Positions 45,212 to 54,441 are shown, numbered from the stretch's first letter. The stretch is DNA of 64,000 nucleotides from Pseudomonas guariconensis (GCF_015680235.1 NZ_JADLJL010000012.1:1-64000); one strand, 5' to 3'. The notes: a model not told the origin generated them from the sequence alone. Translations and numbers: made by a program.

Positions 45212-45961
45212 ATGATCGAGTGGGTGATGTATGGGGTGTTAGGCGCGGCCCTGGGCACCATGGGTGGATTGTTCGGTATCGGCGGTGGGTTGATCGCGAT
45301 CCCGGCGTTGGGGGTGTTGTTCGGCCTTGATCAGCAACTGGCGCAAGGCACGGCATTGGTGATGGTGGTGCCCAACGTGCTGCTGGCGCTGTGGCGCTAC
45401 CACCAGCGTAACCGCATCGAGTTGCGCCATGCCTTGCCGCTGGCGGTGTGCAGCTTCCTGTTCGCCTGGCTCGGCTCGATCTGGGCGGTGGGCATCGATG
45501 CACAGTCCATGCGCCTAGGCTTCGTTGGCTTCCTGGTGGCTCTGGCGCTGTGGAACGTGGCGCGGATGTTCCTGCGCGTGCCGCCGCCGAGCGCCGAACT
45601 GCGATACCCATGGCCTTGGCTGGGGGTATTGGGAAGTTTCGCCGGTGCCATGGGCGGGTTGTTCGGTGTCGGCGGGGCCGTGGTGGCGACCCCCATCCTG
45701 ACCAGCGTATTCGGTACCACCCAGGTCGTTGCCCAGGGGCTGCCATTGGCCCTGGCTGCCCCCAGCACCCTGGTGACGCTGGTCACCTACGGTGTGCACG
45801 GAAGTGTCGACTGGCACGTAGGTATCCCGCTGGCCATCGGTGGCCTGCTCAGCATCAGTTGGGGCGTGAAGCTGGCCCACGCCTTGCCGGAGAACGTGCT
45901 GCGCACGCTATTCTGCATCTTTCTGGTGGCCTGCGCCGTGATGCTGGGCTTGGAGATCTAG
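45212..45961 (+). CDS. Sulfite exporter TauE/SafE-family membrane protein
   Basis: A 249-residue protein with about 7-8 membrane helices and the family's repeated glycine motifs: GTMGGLFGIGGGLIAIPAL in the first half and GAMGGLFGVGGAVVATPIL in the second, showing the internal duplication. Members export sulfite, sulfoacetate or related organic anions. I start at MIEWVMYG (45212), because longer frames are antisense to the LysR gene. Confidence 0.9.
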   Translation: MIEWVMYGVLGAALGTMGGLFGIGGGLIAIPALGVLFGLDQQLAQGTALVMVVPNVLLALWRYHQRNRIELRHALPLAVCSFLFAWLGSIWAVGIDAQSMRLGFVGFLVALALWNVARMFLRVPPPSAELRYPWPWLGVLGSFAGAMGGLFGVGGAVVATPILTSVFGTTQVVAQGLPLALAAPSTLVTLVTYGVHGSVDWHVGIPLAIGGLLSISWGVKLAHALPENVLRTLFCIFLVACAVMLGLEI

Positions 45962-45970
45962 CCAAGACGC

Positions 45971-46055
45971 ATCGCCGGCAAGCCGGCTCCCACCTGTCCT
46001 GCGCTGTTTTAAGAGGCAGCGTCGTACCTGTGGGAGCCGGCTTGCCGGCGATAGG
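45971..46055. repeat. Inverted REP pair
   Basis: Two GCCGGCAAGCCGGC-type palindromes facing each other between the transporter gene and the convergent LysR gene. Confidence 0.75.
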
Positions 46056-46123
46056 GCCGGAGCAGGCAACCAAGACAGTTTGCTCCGCTCCCATAGGGCC
46101 CGCGCCTCTGCCGGCGACAGGCA

Positions 46124-46975
46124 TCACTTGAACCCTTCGACGATGTAGTCCGCCATGCAGTCGGTGATCGGCGACTGCTGCTGCGTATTGCGCAACAGCA
46201 TCACATTGGCCAGCGGCAGCTGCGGCAGGCCCTCGTGCTCGCCGAGCATCCGCAGATTGCCGCCGATCAGGCTCTGCAGCTGGGCCGTGACGGCCAGGCC
46301 GGCGCTGACGATGGCGAAGATCGCCGCCAGGCTGGGGCTGGTGTAGGCGATGCGATAGTCGATGCCCTGGGCCTCTAGGGCGTTGCAGGTCCAGGCGCGG
46401 CAGAAACAGTCGGTGTTGAACAGCGCCAAAGGCATGGGCCGTTGCTCCTGCGGGCAGAAACCTTGCGCCGCGGCCCATACCAGGCGCTCCTGGCGCAGCA
46501 GCTGGCCGACCTCGTTGCCCGGCTCGCGGGTGACGATGGTCAGGTCCAGGTCTTGGCGCAGCATCAGGTGTTTGGACGACTCGCAATGCACTTCTACCTG
46601 GATGAGCGGGTAGGCCTGGGCGAAGCTCGAAAGAATGGTCGGCAAAAAGCGCATGGCGTAGTCGTCGGGCGTGCCGATGCGCACCACTCCGACCATATGC
46701 GGCATGCGCAGGGTGTTGAACACCTCGCCCTGCAGTTTGAGGATGCGTCGGGCATAGCCGAGCAGTACCTGGCCCTCGGCGGTCAGGCGCACCTGGCGGC
46801 CGTCGCGTTCGAACAGCTGACGTTGGAGAATGTCTTCTTCGAGCCGTTTCATCTGCATGCTCACCGCCGACTGGGTGCGGTTGACCACCTCGCCGGCGCG
46901 GGTGAAACCGCCTTGTTCGGCGATGGCCACGAAGGTGCGAAGTACGTCTGAATCGAGGTTCTGGTACTGGGACAT
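46124..46975 (-). CDS. LysR-family transcriptional regulator (LrhA/HexA-like)
   Basis: A 283-residue LysR protein starting MSQYQNLDSDVLRTFVAI, with GGAGA 8 nt upstream; longer starts lie upstream of that site. HTH helix AGEVVNRTQSAVSMQMKRLE is typical of the LrhA/HexA group. The substrate-binding domain contains EVHCESSKHLMLRQDLDL. It is divergent from a small DUF1127 gene, an arrangement often seen with regulators of this group. Confidence 0.88.
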   Translation of the reverse strand: MSQYQNLDSDVLRTFVAIAEQGGFTRAGEVVNRTQSAVSMQMKRLEEDILQRQLFERDGRQVRLTAEGQVLLGYARRILKLQGEVFNTLRMPHMVGVVRIGTPDDYAMRFLPTILSSFAQAYPLIQVEVHCESSKHLMLRQDLDLTIVTREPGNEVGQLLRQERLVWAAAQGFCPQEQRPMPLALFNTDCFCRAWTCNALEAQGIDYRIAYTSPSLAAIFAIVSAGLAVTAQLQSLIGGNLRMLGEHEGLPQLPLANVMLLRNTQQQSPITDCMADYIVEGFK

Positions 46976-47071
46976 TGCATCAATCTCCGAGATGCATTGC
47001 ATCAGAAACATTCGTTGGATTGATCTTAAGCCCGGCGCGAGACTGAAGCCATCTTCACGGAGGGCTTCAAG

Positions 47072-47293
47072 ATGAAAGGTCAGATCACTACCCTGTACGT
47101 CAAACCTTCCTCGTCATTCACCTATATGGGAAAGGCGTTGCTGGCGCGGCTACTTCGCTGGTACGAGCTGTACCGCCAGCGCCGCGCGTTGCGCAGCCTG
47201 AGCGATGCGACCTTGCACGACCTGGGGTTGAGCAGGGCGGATATCGAGCAGGAGGCCGAGCGGCATTTCTGGGATGATCCGCTGCGCAAATGA
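47072..47293 (+). CDS. DUF1127 small basic protein
   Basis: A 73-residue protein with the DUF1127 signature in its C-terminal half (RRALRSLSDATLHDLGLSRADIE). Such small Arg-rich proteins can bind RNA and affect phosphate or stress responses in other bacteria. It is divergent from the LysR gene with 96 nt between. No specific role is claimed here. Confidence 0.85.
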   Translation: MKGQITTLYVKPSSSFTYMGKALLARLLRWYELYRQRRALRSLSDATLHDLGLSRADIEQEAERHFWDDPLRK

Positions 47294-47303
47294 GTGCCGA
47301 TGC

Positions 47304-47475
47304 CATCGCGGGACAAGCCCGCTCCCACAGGGACGGCCTTGTCGCGGATTCTGTGGGAGCCAACTGTCTTGAGTTGCTTGCCCCGGACCTATCGCTGGCA
47401 AGCCAGCTCCCACAGGTACAGCGGTGTCTCTGAAAACAGCGCAGGCCTGGTGGGAGCGGGCTTGTCCCGCGATTG
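47304..47475. repeat. REP cluster, one copy with paired substitutions
   Basis: Three palindromes at about 47304-47331, 47391-47416 and 47450-47475. The middle one reads GCTGGCAAGCCAGC instead of GCCGGCAAGCCGGC: both arms changed so that pairing is kept. Confidence 0.75.
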
Positions 47476-47486
47476 GCAGCAGCGCC

Positions 47487-48833
47487 TTACTTGCGTACTT
47501 GCTTCAATGTCTCGGCAATCAGGAACGCCAATTCCAATGACTGGTCGGCATTGAGCCTCGGGTCGCAATGGGTATGGTACCGGTCCGACAATCCATCTTC
47601 GGTGATCGGCCGCGCACCGCCGATGCATTCGGTGACATTCTGCCCGGTCATCTCGATGTGAATCCCCCCGGCATGGCTGCCTTCGGCCTGGTGCACCTGG
47701 AAGAACTGGCGCACCTCGTCGAGGATCTGCGCGAAATCCCGGGTCTTGTAGCCGCTGCTGGCCTTGATGGTATTGCCGTGCATTGGGTCGGAGCTCCACA
47801 GCACCTTGCGCCCTTCGCGCTCGACGGTGCGGATCAACCCCGGCAGGTGCTCGGCCACCTTGCCGGCGCCCATGCGCACGATCAGGTTGAGCCGCCCTGG
47901 ATCGTTGTCCGGGTTGAGGGTGTCGATCAAGCGGATCAGTTCCTCGGGGTTCATGCTCGGCCCCACCTTCACACCGATCGGGTTGTGCACCCCGCGCAGG
48001 AACTCCACATGGGCGCCGTCCAGCTGGCGAGTGCGATCGCCGATCCACAGCATGTGCGCCGAGCAGTCGTAGTAGTCGCCGGTCAGGCTGTCGCGCCGCA
48101 CGAAGGCTTCCTCGTAGTTGAGCAGCAGCGCTTCGTGGGCGGTGAAGAAGCTCGTCTCGCGCAGTTGCGGTGCGCCGTCCAGGCCGCAGGCGCGCATGAA
48201 CGCCAGGGTTTCATCGATGCGCCCGGCCAGCTGGTGGTACTTCTCCGACAAGGCCGAGTTGGCGATGAAATCCAGGTTCCACTTGTGCACCTGGTGCAGG
48301 TCGGCAAAGCCGCCCTGGGCGAAGGCGCGCAGCAGGTTGAGGCTGGCGGTGGCCTGGTGGTAGGCCTGCAGCAGGCGCTCCGGGTCCGGCACACGGCTCT
48401 GCTCGTCGAAACCGATGCCGTTGACGATATCGCCGCGGTAGGCCGGCAAGGTCACCTGGCCGATGGTTTCGTCACCCGAGGAGCGCGGCTTGGCGAACTG
48501 CCCGGCCATGCGCCCGACCTTGACCACCGGGCAACCGGCGGCGAAGGTCATGACGATGGCCATCTGCAGCAGCACCTTGAAGGTGTCGCGGATCTTCGCC
48601 GCCGAGAACTCGGCGAAACTCTCGGCGCAGTCGCCCCCCTGCAGCAGGAAGGCCCGGCCCTCGGTGACCTCGGCGAACTGCCGGCGCAACTCCCGGGCTT
48701 CGCCTGCGAACACCAGTGGTGGGTAGCTGGCCAGGGTCTGCTCGACCTTGAGCAGGTGCGCGGCGTCGGGGTAGGTCGGTTGCTGCTGGATCGGCAGGGT
48801 GCGCCAGCTCTCGGGGCTCCAGGGTCGGTTCAT
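47487..48833 (-). CDS. Class II 3-deoxy-7-phosphoheptulonate (DAHP) synthase
   Basis: A 448-residue plant-type (class II) DAHP synthase that condenses phosphoenolpyruvate with erythrose 4-phosphate, the first step of the shikimate pathway. Motifs include [34 protein letters not shown] and [22 protein letters not shown] (shortened). It starts at ATG 48833; the GTG directly before it would add one residue. Class II enzymes serve primary or phenazine-type metabolism; no phenazine genes are near, so a primary role is likely. Confidence 0.93.
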   Translation of the reverse strand: MNRPWSPESWRTLPIQQQPTYPDAAHLLKVEQTLASYPPLVFAGEARELRRQFAEVTEGRAFLLQGGDCAESFAEFSAAKIRDTFKVLLQMAIVMTFAAGCPVVKVGRMAGQFAKPRSSGDETIGQVTLPAYRGDIVNGIGFDEQSRVPDPERLLQAYHQATASLNLLRAFAQGGFADLHQVHKWNLDFIANSALSEKYHQLAGRIDETLAFMRACGLDGAPQLRETSFFTAHEALLLNYEEAFVRRDSLTGDYYDCSAHMLWIGDRTRQLDGAHVEFLRGVHNPIGVKVGPSMNPEELIRLIDTLNPDNDPGRLNLIVRMGAGKVAEHLPGLIRTVEREGRKVLWSSDPMHGNTIKASSGYKTRDFAQILDEVRQFFQVHQAEGSHAGGIHIEMTGQNVTECIGGARPITEDGLSDRYHTHCDPRLNADQSLELAFLIAETLKQVRK

Positions 48834-48946
48834 CACGGGCTCGGTAGTCGGTTATAGGCTGCCTGCCATGGTATCAGCTGGCGGCGTGCTTGTTGCACCG
48901 GGGGCATTGGCGGACAATGGCCGTTTTGCGCGGGCAGGTGGCGGTA

Positions 48947-49702
48947 ATGGGGACGGAGCGGGAAGAGCGGCTGTTGGCCCGGGTCGAGGATGCATTCGGG
49001 GTCATCAGCGTCTATGAGGTGGACGACTACCGCTTCCTCGAGTTCGGCGACGCCATCGAGCAAAGCTGCACCTTCACGGCCGACCCCAGCTGGCTGGAGT
49101 ACGACTACACCCGCGCCATGCTGGTCGGGGCGCTGTGCCACGCGCAACCGGAAAGCGCGCTGTTCCTGGGCCTGGGCGCCGGTACCCTGACCCAGGCCTG
49201 CCTGAAGTTCCTGCCCCTGGAAGACGTCGAGGCCATCGAGCTGCGCCCGGACGTGCCGCGCCTGGCGATGCAATATATGGGGCTGGACGACGACCCGCGG
49301 TTGTACGTGCGGGTGGGCGATGCCCTGGAGCTGCTGCCCAGCGCCGAGAAGGCCGACCTGTTGTTCGTCGACCTCTATACCGATCATGGGCCCGGCGTCG
49401 GCCATTTGGCCTGGGGGTTCCTGGAGAACTGCCAGAAGCAGCTCAACCCAGGCGGGTGGCTGGTGATCAACCAATGGGCAGGGGACGACGGCCGGCCGTT
49501 GGGCGCGGCGTTGTTGCGCGGGTTGTACCACCGGCACTACTGGGAGCTGCCGGTGAAGGAGGGGAATGTGATCTTGCTGGTGCCGGCTGATTTGGAGCAG
49601 GAACTGGACCTGGACGGGCTGCGGGCGCGGGCCGAGGCGCTGGCGCCGCGGCTTGGGTATTCGCTGGAGTATCTGATCAGGGCGGTTCGATCGGCCAGCT
49701 GA
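48947..49702 (+). CDS. Spermidine-synthase-like methyltransferase-fold protein
   Basis: A 251-residue cytoplasmic protein with the Rossmann fold of SpeE: ALFLGLGAGTLTQACLKFLP (SAM/decarboxylated-SAM site), VEAIELRPDV, and DLLFVDLYTDHGPG in place of the polyamine-synthase catalytic stretch. It lacks membrane helices and may not make spermidine. I start at MGTEREERL (48947), which has AGGTGG upstream. It is divergent from the DAHP synthase gene. Confidence 0.82.
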   Translation: MGTEREERLLARVEDAFGVISVYEVDDYRFLEFGDAIEQSCTFTADPSWLEYDYTRAMLVGALCHAQPESALFLGLGAGTLTQACLKFLPLEDVEAIELRPDVPRLAMQYMGLDDDPRLYVRVGDALELLPSAEKADLLFVDLYTDHGPGVGHLAWGFLENCQKQLNPGGWLVINQWAGDDGRPLGAALLRGLYHRHYWELPVKEGNVILLVPADLEQELDLDGLRARAEALAPRLGYSLEYLIRAVRSAS

Positions 49703-49727
49703 GCAAACGGGGCCGCTTTATGGCCCA

Positions 49728-49795
49728 TCGCGGGGCAAGCCCGCTCCAGGGGGCAGCATGCACCGGCCCTGTGGGAGCGGGCTTGTCCCGCGATG
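49728..49795. repeat. Inverted REP pair
   Basis: Two CGCGGG(G/A)CAAGCCCGC-type palindromes facing each other between the spermidine-synthase-like gene and the helicase leader. Confidence 0.75.
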
Positions 49796-49890
49796 AGGAG
49801 AACGCGAAAACGATTCAGCGCCCACAGGCTGATGGCCGCGTGCTGGCCTTCACCGTTGAAAAAAATCTCACGGTTCGGCCAGGATTCGGG

Positions 49891-49896
49891 TATAGT
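49891..49896 (+). promoter_or_regulatory. Candidate -10 box for the DEAD-box helicase
   Basis: TATAGT preceded by GGG and followed by ACGCGCC. No good -35 is visible at 17 nt. If used, it gives a leader of about 215 nt for the helicase mRNA. Confidence 0.45.
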
Positions 49897-49904
49897 ACGC
49901 GCCG

Positions 49905-49981
49905 GTCTTTTAGCGGACCTCAAAATCAGGTGGTGCAAATCCTCCGAGTCCAGCTTCGGCTGCGTGTCCGCTAGGCGGACC
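49905..49981 (+). promoter_or_regulatory. Structured 5' leader of the helicase mRNA
   Basis: TAGCGGAC (49911-49918) and GTCCGCTA (49966-49973) form a perfect 8-bp stem. Inside lies CAGC-TTCG-GCTG (49951-49962), a UUCG-capped hairpin. GGTC (49905-49908) can instead pair with GACC (49916-49919), which would break the long stem, and GCGGACC is repeated at 49975-49981. This looks like a leader RNA with alternative folds. Confidence 0.5.
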
Positions 49982-50079
49982 TTCCCAAGACGTTCCTTTT
50001 TCAATCGTTTTCGCAAATCCCCGCCGCCAAAGCTGCCTGGGTGACCGTTTGGTCTTTCAAGGCATGTGCAGCTTTGGAG

Positions 50080-50117
50080 CATGGGTCTTTGCGGATGCAC
50101 CTAGAGGCAGACCCATG
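50080..50117 (+). promoter_or_regulatory. Start-codon hairpin of the DEAD-box helicase
   Basis: CATGGGTCT (50080-50088) and AGACCCATG (50109-50117) are a perfect 9-bp inverted repeat. The right arm includes the start ATG (50115-50117), and the 20-nt loop holds the Shine-Dalgarno-like AGAGG (50103-50107). Folding would hide the start codon. Confidence 0.6.
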
Positions 50118-51791
50118 ACCCAGGAAACCGGCGGATTCGCCGCTCTCGATCTCAATCCGAATATCGTTGCCGCAGTACTGGCGACCGGCTATGAAGAGCC
50201 ATCGGCCATTCAGCAACAATCGATCCCGATCATCCTCGCCGGTCACGACATGATCGGCCAGGCGCAGACTGGCACCGGCAAGACCGCTGCCTTCGCCCTG
50301 CCGATCCTCAATCGCATCGATGTGAGCAAGCGCGAACCGCAAGCCCTGATCCTGGCGCCGACCCGTGAGTTGGCGCTGCAAGTAGCCACCGCTTTCGAAA
50401 CCTACGCCAAGCAGATGCCGGGCGTGAATGTAGTGGCCGTGTACGGTGGTGCCCCGATGGGCCCACAACTGCGTGCCATCCGTAACGGCGCCCAGATCGT
50501 CGTCGCTACCCCTGGCCGCCTGTGCGACCACCTGCGCCGCGACGAGAAAGTCCTGTCCACCGTCCAGTACCTGGTACTCGACGAAGCGGACGAAATGCTC
50601 AAGCTCGGCTTCATGGACGACCTGGAAGTCATCTTCAAGGCCATCCCCGAGTCGCGCCAGACCGTGCTGTTCTCCGCCACCCTGCCGTCGTCGATCCGCT
50701 CGATCGCCGAGCGTCACCTGCGTGAGCCCAAGCACGTCAAGATCCAGAGCAAGACCCAGACCGTCACCGCGATCGAGCAGGCTCACCTGATGGTCCACGC
50801 CGACCAGAAGATCCCGGCCGTGCTGCGTCTGCTGGAAGTGGAAGAGTTCGACGCGCTGATCGCTTTCGTGCGTACCAAGCAAGCCACCCTGGACCTGGCC
50901 GCCGCCCTGGAAGCCAAGGGCTACAAGGCTGCCGCACTGAACGGCGACATCGCCCAGAACCAGCGTGAGCGCGTCATCGACTCGCTCAAGGATGGCCGCC
51001 TGGACATCGTCGTCGCCACCGACGTCGCGGCCCGAGGCCTGGACGTGCCACGTATCACCCACGTGTTCAACGTCGACATGCCGTACGATCCGGAGTCCTA
51101 CGTGCACCGTATCGGCCGTACCGGCCGTGCCGGTCGCGATGGCCGTGCGCTGCTGCTGGTCACCCCGCGTGAACGCCGCATGCTGCAGGTCATCGAGCGT
51201 GTCACCGGGCAGAAGGTCGCCGAAGCCCGCCTGCCGAACCCGCAGGCCGTGCTCGACGCGCGCATCAAGAAGCTGACCGCGAGCCTGGCGCCGCTGGTGG
51301 CCGAATCGGAGGCCAGCCATGGCGAACTGTTCGACCGCCTGACCGCTGACCTGGGCTGCAGCCCACGTGCCCTGGCCTCGGCCCTGCTGCGCAAGGCCAC
51401 CAACGGCCAGGCCCTTGACCTGGCCGCGGTCGAGCGCGAACAGCCGCTGGTGCCGACCTACACCCCGCGTGAGCGTGGCGAACGCAGTGAGCGCGGTGAG
51501 CGTAGCGAGCGTGGTGACCGCGAGCGTCGCGCGCCGATGCCGCTGCCGGAAGGCCGCGTGCGCTGCCGTACCGCCCTCGGTGCCCGTGACGGTATCGCCG
51601 CCAAGAACCTGCTGGGCGCGATCCTCAATGAGGGTGGCCTGGCACGCGATGCCATCGGCCGCATCCAGGTACGCGACAGCTTCAGCCTGGTCGAGCTGCC
51701 GGAAGAAGGCCTGGAGCGTTTGCTGTCCAAGCTCAAGGACACCCGTGTGGCGGGCAAGCAGCTGAAGCTGCGCCGCTACCGCGAGGATTGA
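50115..51791 (+). CDS. deaD: DEAD-box RNA helicase (DeaD/CsdA type)
   Basis: A 558-residue ATP-dependent RNA helicase. Motifs in order: Q motif (YEEPSAIQQQSIP), AQTGTGKT, PTRELALQ, TPGR, DEAD, SAT, ATDVAARGLDV, HRIGRTGRAGR. After the core comes a basic/acidic low-complexity linker (RGERSERGERSERGD) and a C-terminal DbpA/RRM-type RNA-binding domain (VRCRTALGARDGIAAKNLLG). Such enzymes help ribosome assembly and mRNA decay in the cold. I start at MTQETGGFA (50115); the upstream frame to 50049 is leader. The leader is highly structured (see the two leader features). Confidence 0.94.
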   Translation: MTQETGGFAALDLNPNIVAAVLATGYEEPSAIQQQSIPIILAGHDMIGQAQTGTGKTAAFALPILNRIDVSKREPQALILAPTRELALQVATAFETYAKQMPGVNVVAVYGGAPMGPQLRAIRNGAQIVVATPGRLCDHLRRDEKVLSTVQYLVLDEADEMLKLGFMDDLEVIFKAIPESRQTVLFSATLPSSIRSIAERHLREPKHVKIQSKTQTVTAIEQAHLMVHADQKIPAVLRLLEVEEFDALIAFVRTKQATLDLAAALEAKGYKAAALNGDIAQNQRERVIDSLKDGRLDIVVATDVAARGLDVPRITHVFNVDMPYDPESYVHRIGRTGRAGRDGRALLLVTPRERRMLQVIERVTGQKVAEARLPNPQAVLDARIKKLTASLAPLVAESEASHGELFDRLTADLGCSPRALASALLRKATNGQALDLAAVEREQPLVPTYTPRERGERSERGERSERGDRERRAPMPLPEGRVRCRTALGARDGIAAKNLLGAILNEGGLARDAIGRIQVRDSFSLVELPEEGLERLLSKLKDTRVAGKQLKLRRYRED

Positions 51792-51804
51792 TCCTGGCGC
51801 AATG

Positions 51805-51837
51805 AAAAAATCCCCGGCCTCGGCTGGGGATTTTTTT
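51805..51837 (+). terminator. Terminator after the DEAD-box helicase
   Basis: AAAAAATCCCC(GG)CCTCGG(CT)GGGGATTTTTTT-type hairpin with a T7 tail, 14 nt after the stop. Confidence 0.9.
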
Positions 51838-51855
51838 GCCCGGTTGGAATGGCCC

Positions 51856-51922
51856 AATCGCCGGCAAGCCGGCTCCCACAGGCTCGACGCAGTGCTGTTG
51901 GGCCGGCTTGCCGGCGATTGGG
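51856..51922. repeat. Inverted REP pair
   Basis: One full and one shortened GCCGGCAAGCCGGC palindrome between the helicase terminator and the convergent dioxygenase gene. Confidence 0.75.
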
Positions 51923-51926
51923 CTCT

Positions 51927-52694
51927 TCAGTCGAACCGATAGATATCCATCCCCAACGCCCCCAGGGTAAACCCCTGGTGCACCACCGAGAACGTCCCGC
52001 CAGCCCCCAAGGCGAAGAACAACGGCAATAGATGCTCGTCACTGGGATGGTTGCGCTCGGCAAACGGTGCCTGCCGCCGATAGTCGAGCAGCGCGTCGCG
52101 GTCATCCGCGGCCAGCCTGTCCACCACCCAATCGCGGAATGCCAGCGCCCAGGGCTCGACCATATCAGGCCCTGCGTGCCAGTCCAGTTCGCCCAGGTTG
52201 TGGGTGATGCTGCCCGAGCCCACCAGCAGGATGCCCTCGGCGCGCAATGCCGAAAGCGCCTCGCCAACCTTCACCTGCAACGCCGGGCCGAGCGGGCTGG
52301 GCAGCGATACCTGGATAACCGGGATGCGGGCGCCTGGGTACATCAATGACAACGGCACCCAGGCGCCGTGGTCGAATGGGCGGCGGGCGTCCAGGCGTGC
52401 CGGCAAGCCGGTCGCCGCCAGGCGCTCGACGACCTGTTCGGCCAGAGCCGGTTCGCCCGGTGCGGGATACTGCACCGCATACAGCGCAGCAGGAAAGCCA
52501 TGGAAGTCGTGCCAGGTTTCGGGCTGGGCGTTGCCCGTCACCAGCAGCTCGCGGCTCTCCCAGTGTGCCGACACCACCACGACCGCCTTCGGTCGCGCCA
52601 GGGCATCGGCCAGGCTTTTCAGGGCCGGGCCGCTGGCGCCGGGTTGCAGGGCAAGCATCGGGGAGCCGTGGGAAATGAACAGGCTAGGCAGCAT
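51927..52694 (-). CDS. Extradiol dioxygenase of the DODA/LigB family (YgiD-like)
   Basis: A 255-residue protein of the 4,5-DOPA extradiol dioxygenase family. Metal-site and catalytic histidines are visible in SLFISHGSPML, VVSAHWESRE, RPFDHGAWVPL and NHPSDEHLLPLFFALGAGG. Relatives open catechol rings, and E. coli YgiD is zinc/iron dependent. The natural substrate here is unknown. It is divergent from tpm with 101 nt between. Confidence 0.88.
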   Translation of the reverse strand: MLPSLFISHGSPMLALQPGASGPALKSLADALARPKAVVVVSAHWESRELLVTGNAQPETWHDFHGFPAALYAVQYPAPGEPALAEQVVERLAATGLPARLDARRPFDHGAWVPLSLMYPGARIPVIQVSLPSPLGPALQVKVGEALSALRAEGILLVGSGSITHNLGELDWHAGPDMVEPWALAFRDWVVDRLAADDRDALLDYRRQAPFAERNHPSDEHLLPLFFALGAGGTFSVVHQGFTLGALGMDIYRFD

Positions 52695-52795
52695 GATGAA
52701 GTCCTGGCGGTTAAGATGGCTTCATCTTCGATCACTCATCGATCGATATCCAATATAAGTTTTCAAGGCATTTCATCGAAAAATCGGGAGGAAGC

Positions 52796-53446
52796 ATGGA
52801 GCCAACGTTCTGGCACAAGCGGTGGGCGGACAACCAGATCGGCTTTCACCAAGCGCAGGTGAACCCCGACCTGCAGGCCCACTGGCCGAAGTTGGGCCTG
52901 GCCCCAGGCAGTCGCGTGCTGGTGCCGTTGTGCGGCAAGAGCCTGGACATGGCCTGGCTGGCCGGGCAGGGGCATCGGGTGCTGGGCGTGGAGCTGTCGC
53001 GACGGGCGGTGGAAAGCTTCTTCCAGGAGCATGGCCTGGTACCGGAGGTGGAGCAGCAAGGCGCTTTCGAAGTGTGGCGCAGTGGGGATGTAGAACTGTG
53101 GTGCGGGGACATCTTCGCCCTGCGAGCGGAAGATTTGGAGGCGTGTGTCGGGGTCTATGACCGCGCCGCCTTGATCGCACTGCCACCAGCCATGCGCGAG
53201 CGCTACATGGCATTGCTGTCGACGCTGCTGCCGAGTGCCTGCAAAGGCGTGTTGGTGACGCTCGATTATGACCAGGCCTTGCTCGACGGGCCGCCGTTCT
53301 CGGTGGCGGACGACGAGGTGCGGGCCGGGTTCGTCGGGTGGCGAGTGGAGCGGCTCGAGGCGCGGGAGATCATCAAGGAAAGCCCGAAGTTCGAGCAGGC
53401 AGGGGTGCCGAGCCTGGTGGAGCGGGTATATCGGTTGGAGCGGTGA
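52796..53446 (+). CDS. tpm: Thiopurine S-methyltransferase
   Basis: A 216-residue bacterial TPMT. It begins MEPTFWHKRWADNQIGFHQ, the family N-terminus, followed by the SAM site (VLVPLCGKSLDMAWLAGQGH, 20 residues) and CGDIFAL. In pseudomonads this enzyme methylates selenium and tellurium oxyanions as well as thiopurines. GGAGG lies 5-6 nt before the start. Confidence 0.95.
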   Translation: MEPTFWHKRWADNQIGFHQAQVNPDLQAHWPKLGLAPGSRVLVPLCGKSLDMAWLAGQGHRVLGVELSRRAVESFFQEHGLVPEVEQQGAFEVWRSGDVELWCGDIFALRAEDLEACVGVYDRAALIALPPAMRERYMALLSTLLPSACKGVLVTLDYDQALLDGPPFSVADDEVRAGFVGWRVERLEAREIIKESPKFEQAGVPSLVERVYRLER

Positions 53447-53467
53447 AGGGGAGGGCTGTGCCCTCCA

Positions 53468-53490
53468 ATCGCGGGGCAAGCCCGCTCCAG
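53468..53490. repeat. REP palindrome
   Basis: One CGCGGGGCAAGCCCGC copy after tpm. Confidence 0.7.
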
Positions 53491-53511
53491 AGCGGCGCCT
53501 CACCTGAATAC

Positions 53512-53538
53512 AAAAGGGCGACCGAAGTCGCCCTTTTG
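53512..53538. terminator. Bidirectional terminator between tpm and htpX
   Basis: AAAAGGGCGAC-CGAA-GTCGCCCTTTT: perfect 11-bp stem flanked by A and T runs between convergent genes. Confidence 0.92.
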
Positions 53539-53553
53539 TTGTTTACCCGTTGA

Positions 53554-54441
53554 TCAACCGCGGCGGCGCAGGGCCTCGATGCGCTCTTCCAGCGGCGGGT
53601 GGCTCATCAGCAGGCCGGCCAGGCCGTGCTTGAGGCCGCCGTTGATGCCGAACGCCTTGAGAGTGTCGGGCATATGCACCGGCATGCCTTGTTCCACGCG
53701 CAGACGCTGCAGGGCGCCGATCATCGCGCCGGTGCCGGCCAGCTGGGCGCCGGCTTCGTCGGCGCGGTATTCGCGGCGGCGCGAGAACCACATGACGATC
53801 ATGCTGGCCAGGATGCCCAGGATCAGCTCGGCGACAATGGTCGCCACGTAGTAGGCGATGCCCTGGCCTTCTTCGTTCTTGAAGATCACCTTGTCGACGA
53901 AGTTGCCGATGATGCGAGCGAAGAACATCACGAAGGTGTTCACCACGCCTTGCACCAGCGCCAGGGTCACCATGTCACCGTTGGCGACGTGGCCGATCTC
54001 GTGGGCCAACACCGCACGCACCTCGTCGGGCGAGAAGCGCTCCAGCAGGCCCTGGGAGACGGCCACCAGGGCGTCGTTGCGGTTCCAGCCGGTGGCGAAG
54101 GCGTTGGCCTCGTAGGCCGGGAAGATACCCACCTCGGGCATCTTGATGCCGGCCTCGCGAGACAGCTCCTCGACCGTTTGCAGCAGCCACTGCTCGTGGC
54201 GGGTGCGCGGCTGGGTAATGATCTGGGTGCCGGTGGTCATCTTCGCCATCCACTTGGAGATGAACAGCGAAACCAGGGAACCTGCAAAACCGAAAACGGC
54301 GCAGAAGACCAGCAGCTGGCTGAGGTTGAGGTCAACCCCATTGGCCGCCATGAACCCGTTGAAGCCGAACAGGCTCAGGGTAATGCTTGCAACCAGCACC
54401 ACCGCGAGGTTGGTGGCTACAAACAACAGAATGCGCATCAT
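53554..54441 (-). CDS. htpX: Membrane zinc protease HtpX
   Basis: A 295-residue inner-membrane M48 metalloprotease. Two N-terminal helices (residues 4-25 and 40-62) are followed by the zinc site HEIGH (147-151) and the third ligand region [12 protein letters not shown]; two more hydrophobic segments lie around 160-215. It degrades misfolded membrane proteins together with FtsH. Length equals that of other pseudomonad HtpX proteins. Confidence 0.96.
   Translation of the reverse strand: MMRILLFVATNLAVVLVASITLSLFGFNGFMAANGVDLNLSQLLVFCAVFGFAGSLVSLFISKWMAKMTTGTQIITQPRTRHEQWLLQTVEELSREAGIKMPEVGIFPAYEANAFATGWNRNDALVAVSQGLLERFSPDEVRAVLAHEIGHVANGDMVTLALVQGVVNTFVMFFARIIGNFVDKVIFKNEEGQGIAYYVATIVAELILGILASMIVMWFSRRREYRADEAGAQLAGTGAMIGALQRLRVEQGMPVHMPDTLKAFGINGGLKHGLAGLLMSHPPLEERIEALRRRG

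Noticed and set aside
47568..48857. 429-codon plus-strand frame opposite the DAHP synthase gene
   Set aside because: Antisense to a clearly conserved class II DAHP synthase.
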